Notes: generated from the sequence alone by a model not told the origin. Shown: positions 18,099-28,468, counted from the first letter of the stretch. The stretch: 64,000 nucleotides of DNA from VAZQ01 sp963827585 (GCA_963827585.1 CAWHCK010000011.1:50814-114813), one strand, 5' to 3'. Translations and numbers: made by a program.

Positions 18099-19010
18099 AT
18101 GATCACGTCGACACCCATGCTGCCGCGCGAACGCTGCGATTATTCCGCGATCGTCGACCGACCGCCGCTCAAGCTGCCCGGCGATGCGCGGCTCGCGTTT
18201 TGGACCATCGTCAACTACGAGGTGTGGGACATCGGACGGCCGATGCCGCGCCAGGTCCTGCCCGCGCCGACCGGCGTCCCGCTCCTCCCCGACGTGCCGC
18301 ACTGGAGCTGGCACGAATACGGCATGCGGGTCGGCGCCTGGCGCTTCTTCGATCTGTACGAACGCCTCGGCATCAGGCCGACGCTCGCCGTCAACGCGCG
18401 CACCTGCGAGGACTACACGCGGGTCGCCGAGGAGGCCAGGCGCCTGGGCTGGGAGTTCATGGGCCACGCCTACGACCAGATGCCAATTCACAAGGTCGAG
18501 GACCAGGCGGCCATGATCAACCGCTCCATGGACATCCTGGAGCGTTTCAGCGGCAAGCGTCCGGTCGGCTGGCTCGGACCGGGCCTGACCCAGACTTTGG
18601 AGACGCCGGAGCTCCTGGTGAATGCCGGGGTGAAATACATCGGCGATTGGGTCTACGACGACGAGCCGACCGTGATCCGCACCGCCAACGGGCCGCTCGT
18701 CACCCTGCCCTACACGGTCGAGATCAACGACATCACCATGATGATCGTCCAGCACCACGAGAGCGACTATCTCGCGCGCCGCGCGATCGACCAGTTCGAG
18801 CGGCTCTATGCCGAGGGAAAGAACCGGGCCAAGATCATGGCGCTGGCGATCCATCCCTACATCAGCGGCCAGCCGCACCGGATCAAGTATCTCGAAGCGA
18901 TCTACGATCACGTCCGGCGCTTCGAGGGCGTGCTGCACTGGAACGGAGCCGAGATTCTCGACTGGTATCTGGCCGCTGCGAAGGAAGCGAAGGCAGGCGT
19001 CGCGGCGTAG
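18099..19010 (+). CDS. Polysaccharide deacetylase family protein (PuuE/NodB-like)
   Basis: A 303-residue protein with the NodB-type barrel: RLAFWTIVNYEVWDIG at the start of the domain, LGIRPTLAVNARTCEDY, LGWEFMGHAYDQMPI, SGKRPVGWLGPGLTQT, and a late KIMALAIHPYISGQPHR. This arrangement, with N-Y-E in place of the usual D-D and an added HPY motif, is closer to the PuuE allantoinase / peptidoglycan-deacetylase-like group than to true NodB. It should be a metal-dependent amidohydrolase. No signal peptide is visible, so it is probably cytoplasmic, acting on a ureide or another small amide. That substrate is an inference. Confidence 0.85.
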   Translation: MITSTPMLPRERCDYSAIVDRPPLKLPGDARLAFWTIVNYEVWDIGRPMPRQVLPAPTGVPLLPDVPHWSWHEYGMRVGAWRFFDLYERLGIRPTLAVNARTCEDYTRVAEEARRLGWEFMGHAYDQMPIHKVEDQAAMINRSMDILERFSGKRPVGWLGPGLTQTLETPELLVNAGVKYIGDWVYDDEPTVIRTANGPLVTLPYTVEINDITMMIVQHHESDYLARRAIDQFERLYAEGKNRAKIMALAIHPYISGQPHRIKYLEAIYDHVRRFEGVLHWNGAEILDWYLAAAKEAKAGVAA

Positions 19011-19264
19011 AGGGCGGACAGCGGCGCGGATGCGATGCCAACCCCGGCGGCCGGAAATATCATAAGTATTTCAATTTGTTATTGGAACGACGCGGACCCC
19101 GTCCGGTGCCCGCTCCTGGCCAACATTTCCTTTTATTAAGTATTCGCCGCGGCTGGGCCTGCTAGCATATGGTCCGTCGACTGGCGGTGGCTGGGGGAAG
19201 CGTAATGTTGGGTTAACGCTAGTACCCCGTTTCACGGGTGTCGGTAGCGTTGAAAGTCAGTCCC
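19011..19264. other. Upstream region of the RND efflux operon, 254 bp
   Basis: It is relatively AT-rich for this window around 19058-19085 (atcataagtatttcaatttg) and 19128-19140, where promoter elements for the nodT-type operon are likely. I could not identify a repressor palindrome. No regulator gene of the TetR or two-component type is adjacent. Confidence 0.4.
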
Positions 19265-20719
19265 ATGTTCGACAGGTGGCGCAGATGTGCTCTGGCGATC
19301 AACGCCAAGAGCTTTCGCCCCTTATTTGTCGTCTTTTTGGGATTAGCTCCGGTGCAAATGCTGTCTGGGTGCATTTTCAGCTCCGAGCGGCCGGACCTCG
19401 CTCTCGACGTCCCGCCGCGCTACGGTGCCGCGAGCGGAAATGTCCAAGCGGCGCCGCCGGCGCTGGATTGGTGGCGCGGCTTCCATTCGCGCGAGCTCAC
19501 CAACCTGATGGAGGAGGCGCAGGTCGCCAACCTCGATATCGCCGCCGCCATCGGACGCATCATGCAGGCCGACGCCCAGGCCAAGATCATCGGCGCGCCG
19601 CTGCTGCCGGCGGTCGATTTCGTCGGTTTTGCACAGCGCTTGAAGCCCGCCGGCGGAATCGAGCGCGAACAGTTCAGGGCGGCGCTCAATGCCGCCTATG
19701 AGATCGATTTCTGGGGCAGGAACCGCGCCGCCTCGCGCGCCGCGCAGGAGTTCGCCGTCGCCACCCGCTTCGACAAGGAGATCGTCGTCCTTTCCACCAT
19801 CGTTGCCGTCGGGACCGCCTATTTCCAGGTGCTCTCCTCCCAGGATCGGCTGCGGATCGCACAACAGAACCTCGCCGCGGCCAACCGGGTCCTCACCCTG
19901 GTCAAGCAGCGGTTCGAAGCCGGCACCGCCTCCCAGCTCGACGTCGCCCAGCAGGAGAGCCTCGTTGCGTCGGTGCGGGCGACCATTCCGATCTTCGAGC
20001 AGACCCTGCGCCAGAACATCGCCATCCTCGCGGTTCTGATCGGCAAGCCGCCGGTGGACGTCGTGATAAGGGGCGGTAGCCTCTACCGGCTGACCATACC
20101 GCGGGTCACGCCGGGGCTGCCGTCGGAAATCCTGTTCCAGCGTCCCGACATTCGCTCCGCCGAGGCCAACCTCGCCTCCGCCGACGCCAACGTCGAGTCC
20201 GCCCGCGCCGCCTTCTTTCCCAGGATTTCGCTGACCGGCCAAGCCGGCTACGACAGCGCGATCTTCAAGCTCCTGTTCACGCCGCAGACCGCCTTCTACA
20301 ACATCGCCGTCAACGTCGCACAGCCGCTGCTCGACGGGTTCCGGCTGGAGGGACAGCTGGAATTCGCGCAGGGCCGGCAATACGAGCTGCTGAAGATCTA
20401 TTGCCAGACGATCCTTCTCGCTTTCGGCGACGTGGAGATTGCTCTCATCGCCGTTGCGGAGACCGCCGAGCGCGAGCGGCTGCAGAACCTGGTCGTGATC
20501 AGCTCGCGGGAAGCCTTCCGGTTGGCCGAAATCAGGCTACGCGAGGGCACCGTCGATCTCGTCACCGTGCTACAAACCCAGCAGACCCTGTTCACGGCCG
20601 AAGACCTCCACGTGGTCGCCCGGCTTGCACGCCTGCAGGCGGTGTTGAGCCTGTTTCAGGCGCTCGGCGGCAGTTGGCTGCCGCCGGGCGTCGCAGCCGG
20701 TGTGAACGTGATCCGATGA
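19265..20719 (+). CDS. RND efflux outer-membrane lipoprotein, NodT family
   Basis: A 484-residue protein starting at ATG 19265 (GTG 19238 is an alternative). The signal ends in a lipobox-like LSGC at about residues 33-36, so it is lipidated. Two repeats of the outer-membrane efflux protein fold follow, each with a long alpha-helical hairpin (residues about 80-265 and 290-470): typical segments are ALDWWRGFHSRELTNLMEEA, AALNAAYEIDFWGRNR, FQRPDIRSAEANLASADANVESARAAFFP and REGTVDLVTVLQTQQ. It should form the TolC-like exit duct of the pump encoded downstream. Its stop overlaps the adaptor start by four bases (ATGA). Confidence 0.93.
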   Translation: MFDRWRRCALAINAKSFRPLFVVFLGLAPVQMLSGCIFSSERPDLALDVPPRYGAASGNVQAAPPALDWWRGFHSRELTNLMEEAQVANLDIAAAIGRIMQADAQAKIIGAPLLPAVDFVGFAQRLKPAGGIEREQFRAALNAAYEIDFWGRNRAASRAAQEFAVATRFDKEIVVLSTIVAVGTAYFQVLSSQDRLRIAQQNLAAANRVLTLVKQRFEAGTASQLDVAQQESLVASVRATIPIFEQTLRQNIAILAVLIGKPPVDVVIRGGSLYRLTIPRVTPGLPSEILFQRPDIRSAEANLASADANVESARAAFFPRISLTGQAGYDSAIFKLLFTPQTAFYNIAVNVAQPLLDGFRLEGQLEFAQGRQYELLKIYCQTILLAFGDVEIALIAVAETAERERLQNLVVISSREAFRLAEIRLREGTVDLVTVLQTQQTLFTAEDLHVVARLARLQAVLSLFQALGGSWLPPGVAAGVNVIR

Positions 20720-21987
20720 CGCTCTTGCGCCGAACCATCGTCCTGTTGATCGCCGGCCTCGTGATCGCCGGCGTTGTTGCCGTCTACTACATGCCGCAGG
20801 GGCAGCAGACACAGGCGGCATCGAAGGGCGGCCGTCGTGGCGGTGGGCCGGCGACCGAACCGGTACCGGTGCTCGCCAGCTCCGCACGCGCGGCCGACGT
20901 TCCGGTCTATCTCGATGGCGTGGGGACTGCACGAGCGCTCAACACCGTGACGGTTCGCTCGCAGGTCGACGGCAAGCTGATCAATATCTCGTTCACCGAA
21001 GGCCAGGACGTCCCCAAGGGGTTCGTGCTCGCCAAGATCGATCCCACGACCTATCAGGCGCAGTACGACCAGGCGGTGGCGAAAAAAGCCCAGGACGAGG
21101 CGCAGCTCGCCAATGCCCGGCTCGATCACGAGCGCTACACCCGGCTGGCGGCCTCGAATGCCGTCAACAAGCAGCAGCTCGATACCCAAAAGGCGATGGT
21201 CAGCCAGCTCGAGGCGCAGATCAAGCTCGACCAGGCGGCGATCGACAACGTGCGCGCCATTCTGTCCTACACCGACGTCATCGCCCCGATTGCCGGCCGC
21301 ACCGGCATCCGTCTGGTCGATGAGGGCAACATCGTGAAGGCGGCGGACGCGACGGGCATTGTCATCCTTACACAACTGCGGCCGATCTCGGTGCTCTTCA
21401 GCCTGCCGCAGCAGAACCTGCCGGACCTCAACCGGGGCATGGCCGAGGGCCAGCTGCCGGTCGAGGCCTTGACGCCCGATGGCAGGAGCGCGCTCGATCG
21501 CGGCAAGGTGCTGGTGATCGACAACCAGGTCGACCAGACGACCGGCACGGTGAAGATCAAGGCCGAATTTCCCAATGCCAATCTCCAGCTTTGGCCCGGC
21601 CAGTTCGTCAATGTGCGGGTGCTGATCGACACGCTGCGCCAGGTAGTCGTGGTGCCGACCGCCGCAATCCAGCGCGGCCCCAACGGACCATTCGTCTACG
21701 TGCTCAAGGGCAACACCACCGTCACGGTACGGCGCGTCACGCTCACGCAGCAGGACGACGTCCTGGCGGTGGTCGCCACCGGCCTCGAGGCGGGCGAACG
21801 CGTCGTCACCAGCGGCTTTGCCCGCCTCGCCGAGGGAACCGAGGTCGCGGTCTCGAGCGCAGAGGACGCCGGGCAGGTCTCGCCCGATGCCAGGCCGCGC
21901 CCGGATGGAACGCGCGGCACGCCCGGCGCGGAGAGAGGGCGGCGGAGTCCGAGCGCGGGTATCCCGCCTCCGGCCAGAACCCCATGA
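20716..21987 (+). CDS. RND efflux periplasmic adaptor subunit (MdtA/HlyD type)
   Basis: A 423-residue membrane-fusion protein. ATG 20716 overlaps the previous stop. An N-terminal membrane anchor (residues 6-25) precedes the lipoyl half-motif VTVRSQVDGKLINISFTEGQDV near residues 77-98, an alpha-helical hairpin (about 110-180), the second lipoyl half around YTDVIAPIAGRTG near 190, and beta-barrel and membrane-proximal domains. The order and the LWPGQFVNVRV motif match MdtA, the adaptor of the MdtABC multidrug/bile-salt pump. The last 40 residues are proline/arginine-rich. It bridges the inner-membrane pumps and the NodT-type duct. Confidence 0.93.
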   Translation: MTLLRRTIVLLIAGLVIAGVVAVYYMPQGQQTQAASKGGRRGGGPATEPVPVLASSARAADVPVYLDGVGTARALNTVTVRSQVDGKLINISFTEGQDVPKGFVLAKIDPTTYQAQYDQAVAKKAQDEAQLANARLDHERYTRLAASNAVNKQQLDTQKAMVSQLEAQIKLDQAAIDNVRAILSYTDVIAPIAGRTGIRLVDEGNIVKAADATGIVILTQLRPISVLFSLPQQNLPDLNRGMAEGQLPVEALTPDGRSALDRGKVLVIDNQVDQTTGTVKIKAEFPNANLQLWPGQFVNVRVLIDTLRQVVVVPTAAIQRGPNGPFVYVLKGNTTVTVRRVTLTQQDDVLAVVATGLEAGERVVTSGFARLAEGTEVAVSSAEDAGQVSPDARPRPDGTRGTPGAERGRRSPSAGIPPPARTP

Positions 21988-24900
21988 GCGTCTCTTCGCC
22001 CTTCATCCACCGCCCGATCGCGACCTCGCTGCTCGGGATCGCGGTGATGCTGGGGGGCATGCTCGGCTATCTGTGGCTGCCGGTCTCCTCGTTGCCCCAG
22101 GTCGACTTCCCCACCATCCAGGTCACGACCCAGCTTCCAGGCGCCAGCCCCGACGTGATGGCGTCGCTGGTGACCGCGCCGCTCGAGCGCAATTTCGGAC
22201 AGATTCCTTCGTTGCAGGTGATGACGTCATCGAGCTCGTTCGGCGTGAGCCAGATCACCCTGCAATTCGATCTCGGGCGCGACATCGACGCCGCCGCGCA
22301 GGATGTGCAGGCCGCGATCAACGCCTCCGGGTCCGTGCTGCCGAGAAACCTGCCCTACCCGCCGGTCTATTCGAAGGTGAACCCGGCCGACGCGCCGATG
22401 GTGACGCTGGCGATCACCTCGGACACCATCTCGCTGCGCCAGCTCAGCGACATCGCCGACACCTTGCTGGCGCAGCGGCTGGCCGAGGTGACCGGCGTCG
22501 GCCGCGTTACGGTGCAAGGCAACATCAAGCCCGCCATCCGCATCCAGGCCGATCTGTCGCGGCTCGCCAATTACGGCATCGCGCTCGAGGACCTGCGCAA
22601 CGTGGTCGTGGCGGCGAATGTCGCAGGCGCCAAGGGCGCGCTCGACGGCGCGCACCAGTCCTACACCATTGCCGCCAACGACCAGATCACCGCCGCCGAG
22701 ACCTATCGCACCATCGTCGTGGCGTACCGCAACGGCGCCCCGGTCCTGCTGCGGGACGTGGCCGACGTGGTCGATGGCCTCGAGAACAACCGGGTCGCCG
22801 GCTTCTATCAGGGCATGCCGGCAATCGTCGTCGACATCCAGCGCCAGCCCGGCGCGAACGTGATCGAGACGGTGCAGCGCATCAAGAACGAGCTGCCGAA
22901 GCTGCAACGCTCCATGCCGATCGGCGCGACGCTCACCGTGGTGCACGACGCCACCGCCAGCATCCGCGCCTCGGTGCGCGACGTGCAATTCACGCTGATC
23001 CTGAGCGTGGCGCTCGTCATCACGGTTGTGCTCATCTTCCTGCGCACGATCCGCGCCACCGTCATCGCCGGCGTCGCGCTGCCGCTCTCGCTGGTCGCGA
23101 CCTTCGGCATCATGTGGTTCTGCGGCTTTTCCCTCGACAATCTGTCGCTCATGGCGCTGACGATCGGGACCGGCTTCGTCGTCGACGATGCCATCGTCAT
23201 GATCGAGAACATCGTCCGCCACATCGAAAACGGCGAGAAGCCGTTTCAGGCCGCGCTGCGCGGCGCGAGCGAGATCGGCTTCACGGTGATTTCGCTCACG
23301 GTCTCGCTGATCGCGGTCTTCATCCCGCTCCTGTTCATGACCGGCCTCGTGGGCCGCATGTTCCGCGAATTCGCGCTCACGCTGACCATCGCCGTGGTGA
23401 CCTCGGCGGTGGTCTCGCTCACCTTGACGCCGATGATGTGCAGCCGCCTGCTGCGGCATCAGGAGGCGGCGCCTGCGAGCGGCGGAATTACCGGGATCTT
23501 TCATTCCGCGGTCGACTGGTCGGTCGAGCTCTACCGGCGCAGCCTGCAATGGGTGCTGCGCCACGAAACCCTCACGCTCATCGTGACCGCCGCCACGCTG
23601 GTCGCGACGGTATGGCTCTACATCATCATCCCAAAGGGATTTCTGCCGCTGCAGGACACGAGCTTCATTTTCGCGGTGATGGAAGGCGGGCAGGAGGTCT
23701 CCTTTGCCGAGATGAAGCGGCTGCAGGCCACGGTCGAAAGGACGATCCGCCAGGACCCCGAAGTGACCGGGGTCGTGTCCGTCATCGGGGTGACGCCGAT
23801 CAATGCCACGCCGAATGCCGCCCGGCTCGCGATCACCCTGCGCGGGCGCGACGAGCGCAAGACGCCGGTGACGACGGTGATCGAGCGGCTGCAGCGGGCG
23901 GTCAGCGCCATTCCGGGTCTGGTCGTCTATTTCCAACCGGTACAGGACATTCAGATCTCGACCCGACTGAGCCGCGCACAATATCAGTACACGCTGACCG
24001 GCACCGACGTGAAAGAGGTCGACGATTGGGCGTCGCAGCTGGCGCAGAAGCTGCGGTCATCCCCGGTGCTGCAGGAGGTCGCCTCGGAAGCGCAGAACAA
24101 CGGCTTCCAACTGCTGGTCGACGTCGATCGGGACACGGCAGGACGCCTCGGCATCTCCATGCAGACGATCGTCGACACCCTGAGCAACGCCTTCGGTCAG
24201 CGCCAGATTTCGACCATCTATGGGCAGGCGAACCAGTACCGCGTGATCCTCGAGGCCAAGCCGGAGTACCAGAACGATCCGAACTCGCTGACCAAGATCT
24301 ATCTCCCCACCTCTGGACTGCAGGCGGTCGCGCAATCCACCTCGTTGACCTCGAGCTCGCCGCTCAACATTCCAACGGTGGGGAACAACTCGATGGTGCC
24401 TCTGGGCGCGGTGGCGCGGCTGGAACACGGGACCGCCCCGCTGGTCATCGCCCATCAGGAGCAGTTCCCGGCCGCCACCATCAGCTTCAATCTCGCCCCG
24501 CATGCCGCGCTCAGCGACGCGGTCAAGGCCATCTCGGAGGCCGAGCGCGAGATCGGCATGCCGACGGCCGTGATCGGCAGCTATTCCGGCGATGCGGCCG
24601 AATTCGCGAAATCGCTTGCCGGCGAACCCTGGCTCATCCTCGCCGCGGCAGTCGCGATCTACATCGTGCTGGGGGTGCTCTACGAAAGCTTCATCCACCC
24701 GCTCACGATCCTGTCCACCCTGCCGTCGGCCGGGGTCGGCGCCTTGCTTGCGCTGATGCTCTACAAGCAGGACCTCTCGGTGGTGGCGCTCATCGGCATC
24801 GTGCTGCTGATGGGTATCGTGAAGAAAAATGCGATCATGATGATCGACTTCGCGCTCGAAGCCGAGCGCAAGCAGGGCCTCTCGCCGCGGGAATCGATCG

Positions 24901-25190
24901 TCCAGGCTTCGCTCTTGCGTTTCCGCCCGATCATGATGACGACGCTGGCGGCGTTGTTCGGCGCCATCCCGCTGGCGTTCGAGAGCGGCACCGGTTCGGA
25001 GCTGCGAAACCCTCTTGGCATCACTATCATTGGCGGACTGCTGCTGAGCCAGCTGCTCACGCTCTACACCACTCCGGTCGTCTATCTCGCGATGGACCGC
25101 ATGAAGACGCGGTGGAGCCGTCCGGCGCCGCTGCAGACCGAGCTCGACCTGCCGGACCAGCCCGAGCCGTCGCAACGGCCGGCGGAGTGA
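21984..25190 (+). CDS. RND multidrug efflux permease, MdtB-like
   Basis: A 1068-residue inner-membrane pump from ATG 21984, overlapping the adaptor stop by four bases. It has the RND layout of 12 membrane helices and two large periplasmic loops. The proton-relay aspartates are in GTGFVVDDAIVMIEN (helix 4), with a matching lysine region in the second half near MGIVKKNAIMMIDFAL (helix 10). The N-terminal MSVSSPFIHRPIATSLLGIAV is typical of MdtB/MdtC-type subunits. In MdtABC the two pump subunits form a mixed trimer. Here the next gene supplies the partner. The substrates are unknown. Confidence 0.93.
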   Translation: MSVSSPFIHRPIATSLLGIAVMLGGMLGYLWLPVSSLPQVDFPTIQVTTQLPGASPDVMASLVTAPLERNFGQIPSLQVMTSSSSFGVSQITLQFDLGRDIDAAAQDVQAAINASGSVLPRNLPYPPVYSKVNPADAPMVTLAITSDTISLRQLSDIADTLLAQRLAEVTGVGRVTVQGNIKPAIRIQADLSRLANYGIALEDLRNVVVAANVAGAKGALDGAHQSYTIAANDQITAAETYRTIVVAYRNGAPVLLRDVADVVDGLENNRVAGFYQGMPAIVVDIQRQPGANVIETVQRIKNELPKLQRSMPIGATLTVVHDATASIRASVRDVQFTLILSVALVITVVLIFLRTIRATVIAGVALPLSLVATFGIMWFCGFSLDNLSLMALTIGTGFVVDDAIVMIENIVRHIENGEKPFQAALRGASEIGFTVISLTVSLIAVFIPLLFMTGLVGRMFREFALTLTIAVVTSAVVSLTLTPMMCSRLLRHQEAAPASGGITGIFHSAVDWSVELYRRSLQWVLRHETLTLIVTAATLVATVWLYIIIPKGFLPLQDTSFIFAVMEGGQEVSFAEMKRLQATVERTIRQDPEVTGVVSVIGVTPINATPNAARLAITLRGRDERKTPVTTVIERLQRAVSAIPGLVVYFQPVQDIQISTRLSRAQYQYTLTGTDVKEVDDWASQLAQKLRSSPVLQEVASEAQNNGFQLLVDVDRDTAGRLGISMQTIVDTLSNAFGQRQISTIYGQANQYRVILEAKPEYQNDPNSLTKIYLPTSGLQAVAQSTSLTSSSPLNIPTVGNNSMVPLGAVARLEHGTAPLVIAHQEQFPAATISFNLAPHAALSDAVKAISEAEREIGMPTAVIGSYSGDAAEFAKSLAGEPWLILAAAVAIYIVLGVLYESFIHPLTILSTLPSAGVGALLALMLYKQDLSVVALIGIVLLMGIVKKNAIMMIDFALEAERKQGLSPRESIVQASLLRFRPIMMTTLAALFGAIPLAFESGTGSELRNPLGITIIGGLLLSQLLTLYTTPVVYLAMDRMKTRWSRPAPLQTELDLPDQPEPSQRPAE

Positions 25191-25194
25191 CGGC

Positions 25195-28100
25195 ATGAGC
25201 TTCGCGAGCTTCTCGGAGCCCTTCATTCGCCGTCCGGTCGGCACCACGCTGCTCGCCGTCGGGGTCTTTCTGGTGGGCGCGGTGGCCTATCAGTTCCTGC
25301 CGGTCGCCAGCATGCCGACGGTGGATTTCCCGACCATCAGCGTCAACGCCAGTCGTCCGGGCGCCGATCCCGAGACGATGGCGGCGACGGTCGCGGCCCC
25401 GCTCGAGCGGCGGCTCGGAGAGATTCCCGGCGTCACCGAATTGACCTCGCGCAGCTCCCTCGGCGCGACCCGGATTTCCGTGCAGTTCGACCTCAACCGC
25501 AACATCGACGGCGCTGCCCGCGACGTGCAGGCTGCCATCAATGCCGCGCTCACCGACCTGCCGAGCGACCTGCCGTCGCGGCCGACATTCCGCAAATCCA
25601 ATCCGGCGGCGACGCCGATCATGATCCTGGCGCTCACCTCGCAGACGGTTCCTCCGAGCGTGCTCTATGACGTCGCCGATACCGTGATCGTGCAGCGCCT
25701 GTCCCAGGTCGACGGCGTCGCCGAGGTCAGCGTCAACGGTTCCGAGCAGCCGGCGATCCGCGTGCGCGTGAACCCGATCGCGCTCGCCTCGATGGGACTT
25801 TCCCTTGAGAACGTGCGCACCGCCATCGCCAACGCCAACGCGACCGGACCGATCGGCGTATTCGACGGCAACGAACGCGCGATCACCATCGCCACCAACG
25901 ATCAGCTGCGCGCGGCGCCGGACTACGACCCGATCGTCGTGCGCAGCGCCAACGGCACGGTGGTGCGGCTCTCCGCGGTGGCCTCGATCGAGGCGGGCGT
26001 GCGCAACAGCCGCTCCGCCGGCTGGTTCAACGGCCAGCCTTCCGTGCTGCTGGTGATCAACAAGCAGGCCAATTCGAATGTGATCGACATCGTCGACCGC
26101 ATCTACGAGCTGTTGCCCGAGATCAAGCGCTGGATTCCGGCCGGGGTCGAAATCTCGGTGCTGTCGGACCGCACCAAGACGATACGCGCCAGCGTCTTGG
26201 ACATGCAGCTTACCCTGATCGCGAGCGTGGTTCTAGTCATGCTCGTAGTGTTCGTGTTCCTGCGGCGCACGGCGGCGACGGCCGCCGCCGGCGTGACGGT
26301 GCCACTTTCGCTCGCCGGCACCTGCGCCATGATGTGGCTTGCGGGCTTTTCGATCGACAACCTGTCGCTGATGGCGCTCGCGATCTCGGTCGGCTTCGTG
26401 GTCGACGATGCCATCGTCATGATCGAGAATTGCTTCCGCAATCTCGAAAAGGGCATGTCGCCGTTCCGCGCGGCGATCGAAGGCGCGCAACAGATCGGGT
26501 TCACCGTGCTGTCGATCAGCATATCGCTGGTCGCCGCTTTCATCCCGCTGTTGTTCATGACCGGAGTGGTCGGCCGGGTATTCCGCGAATTCTCGGTGAC
26601 GCTCGCCTTCGCGATCGCCGTGTCGACCGCCGTGTCGCTGACGGTGACCCCGATGATTTGCGCGCATTTCGTGCGCAAGCCGCCGAGCCCGGACGCCACC
26701 TGGTTCGACCGGGCGGTCGAACGCGCCTTGAGCCTCATGGTGCGCGGCTACGCGAAGAGCCTCGCCGTCGCGCTCAACCACCGCGCGCTCACGCTGCTCA
26801 TCCTGATCGCGGCCATGGCGGTGACCGCCATGCTCTACGTCAAGACCCCCAAGGGCTATTTCCCGCAGGACGATACCGGTCTCATCTGGGGAGGCACCCA
26901 GGCCTCGACCGAGGTTTCGTTCCAGGCGATGTACGACTTGCAGCAGAAGGCGCAAGCCATCGTGCAGGCCGATCCTGCCGTTGCGAATGTCGGCTCCTCG
27001 ATCGGCACCTTCGGCTTCAGCGCCTCGGTGAACCGCGGCTCGCTGTTCATCAGCCTCAAGCCGCTGGCGGAGCGCGGCGGGCTCTCGGCGCAGGCCGTCG
27101 CCAACCGGCTGCGGCAGCAGACCGCCGATATCGCGGGATTGCGCGTGTTCTTCTATCCCATGCAGGACGTGCGGGTCGGAGGGCGCTCGAGCAATTCCTC
27201 CTACCAGTACACGCTCTGGGACGCCAACTATAACGAGCTCCTGCTGTGGGCGCCGCGCGTGTTCGCGAAGATCCAGACGCTGCCGGGATTGGTCGACGTC
27301 TCCACCGATCGCGAGCAGGGCGGGCTGCAGGTGAACGTGTCGATCGACCGGATCGCGGCGTCACGGCTCGGCGTGCGCGTGCAGGATATCGCCAACGCGC
27401 TCAACAATTCCTATGCGCAGCGGCAGATCTCGACGCTCTACACCCAGCGCAACCAGTACCGGGTCATCCTCGAAATCGACCCGCAATACCAGCGCGATCC
27501 GTCCGACCTCGCCCGCATCTATGTGAGCGGCGCCAACAACACCCAGGTTCCGCTCACCGCGGTGACCAAGATCGAGCGCGGGCTGTCCCCCCTCGTGGTC
27601 AACCATCAGGGGCAGTTTCCCGCGATCACGATCAGCTTCGGTCTCGGCGAAAACATGACCATCGATCAGGCGACGCGGCTGATCGATCAGGCGGTGGCCG
27701 AGCTGCACATTCCCGATACGCTGCACGCCGAATATGCCGGCGATGCGCGCGCCTATCGGCAGTCGATCGGCGCACAGCCGCTCTTGATCCTGGCGGCGGT
27801 GATCGCCGTCTATATCGTGCTGGGGGTGCTGTACGAGAGCCTGGCGCATCCGCTGACGATCATTTCGACGCTCCCTTCGGCGGGCCTCGGGGCGCTGTTG
27901 GCGCTGCAGATTTTCAACACCGAGCTGTCCTTGATCGCCTTCATCGGAATCATTCTTCTGATCGGCATCGTCAAGAAGAACGAAATCATGATGGTCGACT
28001 TCGCGCTCGAGGGCGAGCGCAAGCGCGGCCTGGCGCCGGAGCGTGCGATCTTCGAAGCCTGCCTCGAGCGCTTCCGGCCGATCATGATGACGACCATGGC

Positions 28101-28335
28101 GGCGCTGCTCGGCGCCGTGCCGCTGATGATCGCGACCGGCCCCGGAGCCGAGCTGCGCCGGCCGCTGGGCATCACCATCGTGGGTGGGCTCGTCGTCTCG
28201 CAGGTGCTCACGCTCTATACGACACCGGTGATCTATCTCTTACTGGACAAGCTGCACCGCCGGCTGTGGGGAGCCCCCGTCCACCGCGAACCGGGGGAGC
28301 TGCTCCGCTCCGCGGCCCGCGCGTTGCGGCCGTAG
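25195..28335 (+). CDS. RND multidrug efflux permease, MdtC-like
   Basis: A 1046-residue RND pump, starting four bases after the previous stop. It has the same architecture as its neighbour: FIRRPVGTTLLAVGVFLVG at the N-terminus, SVGFVVDDAIVMIENCFRN in helix 4, and IGIVKKNEIMMVDFALEGE in helix 10. The pair resembles MdtB and MdtC, whose heterotrimer needs both genes. The operon nodT-mdtA-mdtB-mdtC is therefore complete and tightly coupled. Two strong palindromes follow in the 3' intergenic region and may end transcription. Confidence 0.93.
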   Translation: MSFASFSEPFIRRPVGTTLLAVGVFLVGAVAYQFLPVASMPTVDFPTISVNASRPGADPETMAATVAAPLERRLGEIPGVTELTSRSSLGATRISVQFDLNRNIDGAARDVQAAINAALTDLPSDLPSRPTFRKSNPAATPIMILALTSQTVPPSVLYDVADTVIVQRLSQVDGVAEVSVNGSEQPAIRVRVNPIALASMGLSLENVRTAIANANATGPIGVFDGNERAITIATNDQLRAAPDYDPIVVRSANGTVVRLSAVASIEAGVRNSRSAGWFNGQPSVLLVINKQANSNVIDIVDRIYELLPEIKRWIPAGVEISVLSDRTKTIRASVLDMQLTLIASVVLVMLVVFVFLRRTAATAAAGVTVPLSLAGTCAMMWLAGFSIDNLSLMALAISVGFVVDDAIVMIENCFRNLEKGMSPFRAAIEGAQQIGFTVLSISISLVAAFIPLLFMTGVVGRVFREFSVTLAFAIAVSTAVSLTVTPMICAHFVRKPPSPDATWFDRAVERALSLMVRGYAKSLAVALNHRALTLLILIAAMAVTAMLYVKTPKGYFPQDDTGLIWGGTQASTEVSFQAMYDLQQKAQAIVQADPAVANVGSSIGTFGFSASVNRGSLFISLKPLAERGGLSAQAVANRLRQQTADIAGLRVFFYPMQDVRVGGRSSNSSYQYTLWDANYNELLLWAPRVFAKIQTLPGLVDVSTDREQGGLQVNVSIDRIAASRLGVRVQDIANALNNSYAQRQISTLYTQRNQYRVILEIDPQYQRDPSDLARIYVSGANNTQVPLTAVTKIERGLSPLVVNHQGQFPAITISFGLGENMTIDQATRLIDQAVAELHIPDTLHAEYAGDARAYRQSIGAQPLLILAAVIAVYIVLGVLYESLAHPLTIISTLPSAGLGALLALQIFNTELSLIAFIGIILLIGIVKKNEIMMVDFALEGERKRGLAPERAIFEACLERFRPIMMTTMAALLGAVPLMIATGPGAELRRPLGITIVGGLVVSQVLTLYTTPVIYLLLDKLHRRLWGAPVHREPGELLRSAARALRP

Positions 28336-28400
28336 CCGGGCCGGTCATGCGCGGGCTTGACCCGCGCAGCCATCCTCTTCGCAAGAATGATGCATTTCAT

Positions 28401-28468
28401 CGCAACTCGGGCACGTCCGAGTTGCGCCATATTCAACACCGCAAGTCGGGTAAACCCGACTTGCGGTG
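28401..28468. repeat. Paired perfect palindromes at the end of the RND operon
   Basis: The first palindrome is CGCAACTCGG / CCGAGTTGCG (28401-28410 and 28417-28426, loop GCACGT). The second has 14-bp arms (28437-28450 and 28455-28468) with loop TAAA and core AAGTCGGG/CCCGACTT. Both are perfect and lie between convergent transcripts, so they may act as a bidirectional terminator. A pair of the same design but other sequence occurs at 54343-54405. The following tcaagcccggcaatgacg is also found at about 62173. Confidence 0.75.

Noticed and set aside
18099..19010. True nodB of a nodulation cluster
   Set aside because: The motifs fit the PuuE/allantoinase-like group better, and no nodA or nodC is nearby.
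22227..23981. 584-codon minus-strand frame inside the MdtB-like gene
   Set aside because: It is an antisense shadow of a conserved RND pump. The composition is His/Arg/Asp-rich and featureless.
28401..28468. Possible CRISPR array
   Set aside because: Only two palindromes with different sequences and no regular spacers; no cas genes are present.
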